64,000 bases of DNA from NCBI GenBank assembly GCA_950295325.1, contig OX485807.1, positions 6,824,501 through 6,888,500 of the forward strand, written 5' to 3'. Shown piece after piece: positions 57,120 to 64,000 of this stretch. This stretch comes from Polytrichum commune. Its lineage: Eukaryota; Streptophyta; Polytrichopsida; Polytrichales; Polytrichaceae. Positions within the stretch are counted from its first letter, which is position 1. Each line of letters starts with the position of its first letter. A program made the position numbers and the translations under genes. The notes under the pieces were generated by a model, which was given only the letters and a program-made list of their open reading frames with translations, was not told where the DNA came from and made no database searches.

Positions 57120-60100
57120 TCGCAAGGGAATTGGGGCTTGCCGATTGATAGAGCGGGCAAGCCCTCCAAGGTGCGGTTTGGAAAGGGCGAACCGCATGAA
57201 ACAAAGGAGGCCGCGATGCATGTAACTTTTCAATGTGGGACATTGGATTTTTGTCAAAATTTCACACCATGTGAAATAGATGAAATGCATGTCATTGTGA
57301 AGGCTGCCTTCTTTGGAACTCACATGATAGATGTGAGGTGCAAGTTGGTGAGCTTGCGGTGCATTTGTGATGTCTTGATGGCAAAGAATTGCACTACAAA
57401 TTGACAAGGACTCCTATGGTAGGAGGAACCAACTCGAATTTGGTCTTAATGGACCAAATGAATAAACGGAAAAACATAATTATAATGGTCGTGGTTTAAT
57501 TGGAGCAACTCCAAGGAACTCATGGGGAGGCTAGGAAAGATAGGCCTCCCCAAAACCACATTGGTGGGGTGTTGGTGAGGTACAAGGATGTATTCACCAA
57601 TGTTTTGTCCAAAATGTTACCGCCAACAAGTGGAGGAAAAAAAAAAAAAAAAAAAAAAAAAACTTGCTCAACCAGAGATTGAGTTCCTGAGGTATGTGAT
57701 GACAAAGGAAGTTGGTGGATGAACATGACAAATGTCAAGGCAATCCAAGAGGAGAATTGGCCCTTGACTCAAGAGAAGGGCTAAGGTCATTTGTTGGCCT
57801 AGCCAACTACTACCACCACTTCATTCGAGGTGTTTCTAAGGTTGCTAGGACCTTAGTCAACTTGTTGGAAAAATGGCTATCCCAAGAGTGGGATGAGTCT
57901 TGTCACCAAGCCTTTGGGGAGCTCAAGAGCAAGTTTCCTTCACAAGATGTGGTTAAGTTCCCGAGCTTTCACAAGCATTTTGAGATGCACATGGAGGCGA
58001 AGGACTTTACCATCGGCGGATGTTGGTCCAAGATGGATGACCATTGCTTATGGGAGCATTAAGCTCCATGGTTGTCGAACCTTGTACGGCTTGTGCAAGA
58101 AATGGTTATCCCAAGAGTGGGATGAGCCTTGCCACCAAGCCTTTTGGGGAGCTTAAGACCAAGTTCTCTTCGCCACCCGTGCTCAAGTTCGTGGAGTTTG
58201 ACAAACCTTTGAGGTGCATACGGGGGCAAGTGACTTTAGCATTGGCGGATGTTAAGGCAAAATGGATGCCCTTTGCATATAAGAGCATGAAGCTCGATGG
58301 TTGTCCGACCTTGTCCAACTTGTGCAAGAAATGGCTATCCCAAGAGTGGGATGAGCCTTGTTACCAAGTCTTTGAGGAGCTTAAGAGCAAGCTCTCTTCG
58401 CCGCCCGTGCTCAAGTTTGCGAAATTTGACAAACCTTTTGAAATGCATACGGGGGCGAGTGACTTTACCATTGGCGGATGTTGATCCAAGATGGATGCCC
58501 ATTGCATATGGGAGCATTAAGCTTAAAGGTTGTCAAACCTTGTGCGACTTGTGAAAGAAATGGCTATCTTAAGAGTGGGATGAGCCTTGCCCCCAAAGTC
58601 TTTGGGGAGCTTAATACAAAGTTGTCTTTGCCACCCGTGTTCAAGTTCGCGGAGCTTGACAAACCTTTTGAGGTGAATACGGGGTGGCGAGTGACTTTGC
58701 CATTGGCGGATGGTTAATGTAAGATGGATGGCCATTGCGTATGAGAGCGTTAAGCTTGATGGTTATCCGACCTTATCCGACTTGTGAAAGAAATGGCTAT
58801 CCCAAGAGTGGGATGATGTTTGTCATGAGTCTTTGGGGAGCTTAAAACCAAGTTCTCTTCGCCGCCCGTGCTCAAGTTCGCGGAGCTTGACAAACCTTTT
58901 GAGGTGCATACGGGGTTGATTAACTTTGCCAATGGCGGATTGTTGATGTAAGATGGATGGCCATTGCATATGGGAGCATGAAGCTCGATGGTTGTCAAAG
59001 AAGACAACCAACTCATGACAAAGAACTTCTTTGTCGTAGTGCATTGCTTGAAGATGTGGCGACACTATTTGGTGTCGCACAAAGCAAAGGTCTACATGGA
59101 CAATGTGTCCTAAAAGAATTTTGACATTCAAGCGCAAGTGAGCGTCAACTCATTGCGGTGGCATGATAGTTTGGCGCTTATGAAGGTGGATTTGATCCAC
59201 AAACCGGACCGTGGAAATGTGGTGCCGGATGCGCGAAGTAGACCGGATGAGTTCCAAGCAATGAGAACCATCCAAACCTTGTGGCTAATGTGTGCCGGCG
59301 AAGGAAACTTGTGATGCAAGATACGGGAGGGGTAAATTTACTACCCCAAAAGCACAAAAACTTTTAGGTGAACTTCGCAAGAGCAAGGTGCTCAAAGAGG
59401 TTAAGTTCGTGGACGGATTGTTCAAGTGCAAGCAAAGTTGGGTGTATGTGCCACGAGGCAAGTTGAGGCTATCGGTTTTGAAGGAGGAATTTGATAGTCC
59501 TATTACCGGCCTTAGAGGAGAAAGAAAAAAACCGCCATAGAATGGTGTCATGGAGGTACCATTGGCGGTGCATAAAGGAAGATATAACCCACTTTGTGAA
59601 GGCTTGAATTAAAGTGCAAAGTGAACCGAGCTCTTACCAAAAGCAAGGCGGTTTCTTGCAACCGTTGCCTATCCCGTCGGCGCCATGGCATAGTATGTGC
59701 ATGGACTTGATCACAAGTTTGCCGGAGTCACATGGGTATGATGCCATCTTGTTGATGGTAGAGCGGTTGGCCAAGTTGGCACACATGGTGCCGATTGTGG
59801 GAACCGCCACCGCGTTGGAGACCGCATAGCCTTTTGTCAAAGGATGGTTGAGGCACCACGGGTTGCCAAGAGTGATTGTGTGGGATCAAGATCCAAAGTT
59901 CACAAGTGCATTTTCAATGCATTTCTCTAAGGAGGTTGTATTGAAACTAAGGTTTAGCACGGCCGTGTATTCCCAAATGGATGGGAAAACAAAGCGTGTG
60001 AATGGAGACTTGAAGCAATACTTGAGGAACTTGGTGGGGGCGGACCAAGGAGATTGGGCGAACTATGTGGGTCGAGCGGAGTGTAATTGCAATGTAGCCA

Positions 60101-60806
60101 CGCACTTGGCTACCAAGGGGTGGTCTTTGGTGGTGGCTTATGGAGTGGATGCGCTCCAACCTATTAACCTAGCTCTCGAGGGGGCACATTCAACACTAGA
60201 GTTTAACCAAGATGGTAAGGACTTGGCCAAGGATGGTAACCAAGTCTTGGAGATGACCAAGTTGTTGGTGGAGAAAGCCCGAAGGTGCTACGGAGTGCAA
60301 GTCAATGCCGGAAGACGCGAAGTGGAGAATGAGGTGGGCCAAAAGGTGTTGTTGAATGTGAACAACTTCACTTAGCCGGAAGGCCTCGCTCCAAAAGTTC
60401 ATGTCCAAAATTGGAGCTTTGTTTTCCATTGTGGAACAAGTGTTCAAGGACATATATAAGTTGGAATTACCGCCCGAGATCAAAGTGCATCTAACATTTC
60501 ATGTCTCATTACTAAAGCCATTCACGGAATATACGTTGTGGCCCAATCACAAGCAAGTGAGTAAGCCACCTTCCGACCTTGTGGAGGTCATTTGGAACAT
60601 GAGGTAAGAGGGCATCCTCAAGTGTAGGAAGACCAAGTGAAAATGAAAGAAAATGTACAAAGGAGTACTTGGTGAAATGGTGAGGATACCATGAGAAAGA
60701 AGCCGTTTGGGTAGCGGCAAGAGACATGATGAACGCCAAAGAATTGGTAAAGCACTTTGAAGAAACTAAGGCTAGACATTCCAATAAAATGAAGCGTAGG
60801 CATTGA
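57120..60806 (+). pseudogene. Gypsy pol remnant: protease-like, RT edges, RNase H, integrase, chromodomain
   Basis: Pieces in order are a retropepsin-like segment (CGTLDFCQNFTPCEIDEMHV, about 57235-57300), the start of reverse transcriptase (VLVRYKDVFTNVL, about 57570) and a 26-base A-run at 57637-57662. The sequence then jumps to RSFVGLANYYHHFIRGVSK (about 57790), so the YxDD core is gone. RNase H follows (THDKELL, about 59010) after five 229-bp repeats. Integrase has MDLITSLPESHGYDAI and WDQDPKF, but the third acidic residue is Lys (DGKTKRVN, about 59990). The chromodomain (EYLVKW-stop-GYHEKEAVW, about 60660-60710) has an in-frame TGA. Many further stops and frameshifts occur. Confidence 0.88.
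57871..58998 (+). repeat. Five tandem copies of a 229-bp unit in the younger gypsy pol
   Basis: 'aatggctatcccaagagtggg' recurs at about 57871, 58100, 58329, 58558 and 58791 (steps of 229, 229, 229 and 233). Units encode the same RNase H-proximal segment as in the older copy, which has three. The count difference shows that the repeat expands or contracts within the family. Confidence 0.9.
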
Positions 60807-61607
60807 TGAGGACATCAATCTCCTTTAGTGGGGGAGAGACGCTAGTAGCACACTTAGCTTCGAGGCTAATTGCTCCACAACATGAACTTGTTCTTTGGCT
60901 TGAGGGAATAAAGTCCAAACTTTAGTGGTGCAAAGAGAAAAGTACGAGATGAGGTCCTAGTCTTGTACTTGTGCTTGGTTAGTGGAAGAGGGGGAATAGA
61001 TATGCCAAACTAGGTTGGGTAAGCCGAGTAATTGGGGCCATGGCTAGGAGGGGCCTTGGATAAAACCAAAAAACTTCTTAGTTGTGGGCTTGTCCGGGCG
61101 GGGACAAGGTGATGGCGCGTGCTCATAAAAGTGCTACCCGCGAGCTAACGAGAGTTGGCGCATGGGAGTCATGAACCCATGTCTCGAAAGAGCAAAGTGG
61201 GAACCGAGTCGGGCGGGACTTGGCATCACCCCCGTGCGATCGAGGCGTGGCTTAACAATGGAAAGCCATCTCGGAGTTGCAACCGAGACAACTTAGTGGA
61301 AGCGTTGAGGTCTCGCCTAGATGTGTCACGTTAGGCTAGTGGAGCCTAACGGGGGAGGCCCCAAAGGAGGGGCAACCCAAGTGAGTCCCAAAGTAGGTGG
61401 GTCTAGTGTAGGTTAGGTCCTTGGATGAGAGATCCAAGGTCGCTAACGGACCACCTAGGAACGACACCTTTGGGACTATGCCAAATTTGAAGATGCATTG
61501 TGGGGGTCGCGCCCTAAGGTAAACACAATGCGGCACCATAGAGGATGGCAACTTGAGAATTGGTGTGCCGACTACGAGTATAGTCGATGAGGGCATCGAC
61601 TCCGTTT

Positions 61608-61619
61608 GGTGGGGGTGAG
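61608..61619 (+). promoter_or_regulatory. Gypsy polypurine tract
   Basis: GGTGGGGGTGAG lies directly before the 3' LTR start TGTCGC, as needed to prime plus-strand DNA synthesis. Confidence 0.8.
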
Positions 61620-62591
61620 TGTCGCGCACCTCTCCATGAGGAGTGCCCGAAACACCATGGGCACAAGGGGGACCCCGGAGTGACACCCGGGACTTGTGGC
61701 GCCGTTGGTGAGAGGGCCCAAGTGATCCTAGTGTAGGTGAGGGCCCCGGGCGTTGGGAACGCCTCCCACCCACAAAGACTAGGAGGCATGAGGGTGAGGC
61801 CATGAGCTATGCGTAGCTCATAGCGTGGTGATTCTAGAATGCTCAAGAACACCTCAATCCGAGGTGTGAGCTAGGAGTTATGGCCATTTGAGTGGGGTGC
61901 TGTCCCGGGACAGCCCCCTGCTACAGCAGTGCCTGGGAGTGATTCCCGGGACTGCCAAGGTTCAAACAGGCATAACTTCCTCCAGACTTGCCCGAATGGG
62001 GCAAGTGAGGAGTCCATCGGCATCTACGTGAAGCGTAGATGAAGATAGAGTGGTTGGTTGTTATGATCAGACATCATACAAGGAAGTTATGATGGTCTGA
62101 AGCTGCTGGGGGCTTCTAGGCCCAGCGGCTAAGGGAAAATGTCCACTTGGCCCCAACTCTTGGTAGAGAGACAAGAGGTTGGTTGACGGTGGGGTAGGGG
62201 CCCCGCGTGAAGTCCTAGAGGCTTATATGGGTGAGGTGGTGTGGCCTCACCCACCCGAGGCCGAACGGCACGGCCTCCATGGGCATTGGCCCATTGTGAG
62301 GCCATAGTTGCCTAGTATGCTTCGGGTTGTTGTAGTGTTGCTCCGGCAACGCGATGATCAACATAGGATTGGACTTCCATGGATGGAAGTCCACATTGGG
62401 GAAATGGGTTACCGATTAAGGGGTGAGTCCCGAAAGCAAAGTAGGAGGGTTGGTTCCCTCCTATGAACTATTGGTCCGGGGTAAGAGGAGCTATCCATTA
62501 GCATGGCGGAATGCGAAGGGTTAGCGCTCGTAACCTTTGGTAGAAACGAAAATTGGCAAGATTATTAAGGGACCTAGCAAGGGTTGCGACA
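61620..62591 (+). repeat. Younger gypsy 3' LTR
   Basis: 972 bp. It differs from the 5' LTR by about seven substitutions, four of them clustered at about 62060-62066. Confidence 0.95.
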
Positions 62592-62596
62592 AAATC
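62592..62596. repeat. Target-site duplication AAATC, right
   Basis: Matches 55347-55351. Confidence 0.93.
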
Positions 62597-62772
62597 CACC
62601 CTCATGCCCACCATTGTCATTGGAACCAATGGTATGGTCAAATTCCACTTGCACATGATCCTTGTTCCAATTTGAGCCTCACAACCTTTTGGAAACCCCG
62701 GGCTCACCATCATAACCCGCATTTATGATCGCCATGTTTCCTTCAAAGTGCGAGCTCAAAACTTGGAACCCT

Positions 62773-62784
62773 GCTCTGATACCA
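62773..62784 (-). promoter_or_regulatory. Primer-binding site of the older gypsy copy
   Basis: The complement of GCTCTGATACCA, two bases from the inverted LTR. It is the same initiator tRNA-Met 3'-end type as in the younger copy. Confidence 0.92.
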
Positions 62785-62786
62785 AG

Positions 62787-63759
62787 TGTCGCAACCCTTG
62801 CTAACCCCCTTAGCAATCTTGCCAATTTTCAATTCTAGCAAAGGTTACGAGCGCTAACCATTCGCATTCCGCCATGCTAATGGTTAGCTCCTCCTACCCC
62901 GGACCTTATAGTTCATAGGAGGGAACCAACCCTCCTACTTTGCTTTAGGGACTCACCCCTTAATCGGTAACCCATTCCTAGATGTGGACTTCCATCCATG
63001 GAAGTCCAATCCCATGTTGATCATCGCGTTGCCGGAGCAACACTACAACAACCCGAACCATACTAGGCAACTATGGCCTCACATTGGGCCAATGCCCATG
63101 GAGGCCGTGCCGTTCGGCCTCGGGTGGGTGAGGCCACACCACCTCACCCATATAAGCCTCTAGGACTTCACGCGGGGCCCCCTACCCCACCGTCAACCAA
63201 CCTCTTGTCTCCCTACCAAGAGTTGGGGCCAAGTGGACATTTTCCTTTAGCTGCTGGGCCTAGAACCCCCCAGCAGCTTCAGACCATCATAACTTCCTTG
63301 TATGATGTCTGATCATAACAACCAACCACTCCATCCTCATCTACGCTTCACGTAGATGCCGATGGACTCCTCACTTGCTCCATTCGGGCAAGTCTTGAGG
63401 AAGTTATGCCTGTTTGAACCTTGGCAGTCCCGGGAATCCCTCCCAGGCACTGCTGTACCAGGGCGCTGTCCCGGGACAGCGCCCCACTCAAATGGCCATA
63501 ACTCCTAGCTCACACCTCCGATTGAGGTGATCTTAAGCATTCTAGAATCACCACGCCATGAGCTACGCATAGCTCATGGCCTTACCCTCATGCCTCCTAG
63601 TCTCCGTGGGTGGGAGGCGTTCCCAACGCCCGGGGCCCTCACCCACACTAGGATCACTTGGGCCCTCTCACCAATGGCGCCACAAGTCCCGGGTGTCACT
63701 CCGGGGTCCCCCTTGTGCCCATGGTGTTTCGGCCACTCCTCATGGAGAGGTGCGCGACA
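62787..63759 (-). repeat. 5' LTR of the older gypsy copy
   Basis: 973 bp, inverted, TGTCGC...GCGACA. It is more diverged from the two young LTRs than they are from each other. Confidence 0.93.
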
Positions 63760-64000
63760 TGCTCTCTCTCTCTCTCTTCTCCGCTAACAATCTCCGGATC
63801 GTTCACACAAACATCAATCAAGGGAAGTCAAGAAATGAGGAACTAAGGCATTTATTCAGAGTAGGAGTAATCACAATACAACAATGGAGAAGGAACCCTT
63901 CTCAAGCTCCTTATTCAGCCTTAAGTAGAGGCTCAAAAATCCCTAAACTGAGGGCGGCGGCCCAAGCGGCGGCCGCTAAGGAAAACCCTAACAACACCCG
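63760..64000. other. Right flank, CT-repeat then possible LTR edge of another element
   Basis: A (CT)n run at 63762-63778 follows the old LTR. The rest has no gene. Read on the - strand, the final bases begin near TGTTAGGGTTTTCC, which could be the start of another LTR leaving the window; this is a guess. Confidence 0.3.

Larger units (their letters stand above)
55352..62591 (+). mobile_element. Young, coding-dead Ty3/gypsy chromovirus with intact ends
   Basis: It has a 5' LTR 55352-56323, primer site 56326-56337, a degraded gag-pol, a polypurine tract 61608-61619 and a 3' LTR 61620-62591, with AAATC on both sides. It is 7240 bp. It inserted into an older copy of its own family in the opposite orientation, which leaves a near-palindromic pair of roughly 3-kb arms (52423-55346 and about 56500-59660). 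The LTRs differ at only about seven sites, so the insertion is recent, although the interior cannot encode working proteins. Confidence 0.95.
52423..63759 (-). mobile_element. Older Ty3/gypsy chromovirus copy, truncated and split by a younger copy
   Basis: On the - strand the older element runs from its 5' LTR (63759-62787) and primer site through 62772-62592, is interrupted by the younger element, and resumes at 55351 down to 52423. There it stops inside the integrase region (VYVPQGKLRLSVLREEYDSPIAGHRG, about 52640) at the copia LTR. Its internal sequence mirrors 56500-59660 of the younger copy, with clear divergence. Remainder of integrase, chromodomain and 3' LTR are missing. It lacks the reverse transcriptase core (junction near 53930) and has three copies of a 229-bp repeat (53060-53718). 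Confidence 0.9.

Noticed and set aside
57500-57682. 60-aa ORF with a poly-Lys stretch
   Set aside because: The Lys run is the A26 tract at the RT deletion junction of the gypsy element.
63980-64000. Telomere-like CCCTAA
   Set aside because: Only one unit (aaccctaac) is present.

Overview
The window is nuclear DNA of a land plant, most likely a non-seed plant such as a fern, lycophyte or bryophyte. Its genes are split by many GT-AG introns. The cytosolic ribosomal protein, the DHHC palmitoyltransferase and the YjbQ-family gene read as plant proteins, and more than half of the window is plant-type retrotransposon and transposon debris. The 'non-seed' part is inference, from a fungal-type GH71 gene and from SWIM/methylase-like element genes; no species can be named from sequence alone.

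Layout. 0-21 kb is the genic part, all on the + strand: the 3' part of RPL10 (1-1788), a 13-exon DHHC S-acyltransferase (5531-12089), an intronless secreted GH71 alpha-1,3-glucanase (14916-16421) and a seven-exon YjbQ/UPF0047 gene (18664-20999). The gaps hold a TA-flanked MITE, diverged dispersed repeats and AT-rich sequence. 21-25.9 kb is gene-poor, with one small lysine-rich ORF (23231-23818) and a perfect 64-bp foldback (24768-24907).

25.9-41.9 kb is a decayed mosaic of two gene families that keep turning up together: a SWIM-zinc-finger MULE-like transposase (+ strand) and an intron-containing gene whose C-terminal half looks like a beta-class N4/N6 DNA methylase without its catalytic DPPY (- strand). 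There are three methylase-like copies and three SWIM-gene ends, and the ends converge at least twice. Two kinds of short palindrome form regular arrays between and inside these genes. A solo gypsy LTR interrupts the last methylase-like copy.

41.9-64 kb is nested transposons. A C-rich 109-bp tandem array carries a hAT-type MITE. Next comes a Ty1/copia element (43322-52406) with an intact 1353-aa polyprotein, non-canonical LTR ends, a primer site matching the anticodon arm of initiator tRNA-Met, and a 4.3-kb array of 120-bp repeats in its leader. Beyond it lies an old minus-strand Ty3/gypsy chromovirus fragment, split by a young plus-strand copy of the same family (55352-62591). The young copy has a perfect 5-bp target duplication and LTRs differing at about 7 of 972 positions, yet its coding region is dead. 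Both gypsy copies lack the reverse transcriptase core and carry an internal 229-bp tandem repeat (three versus five units), so the family has probably moved using enzymes supplied by another element.
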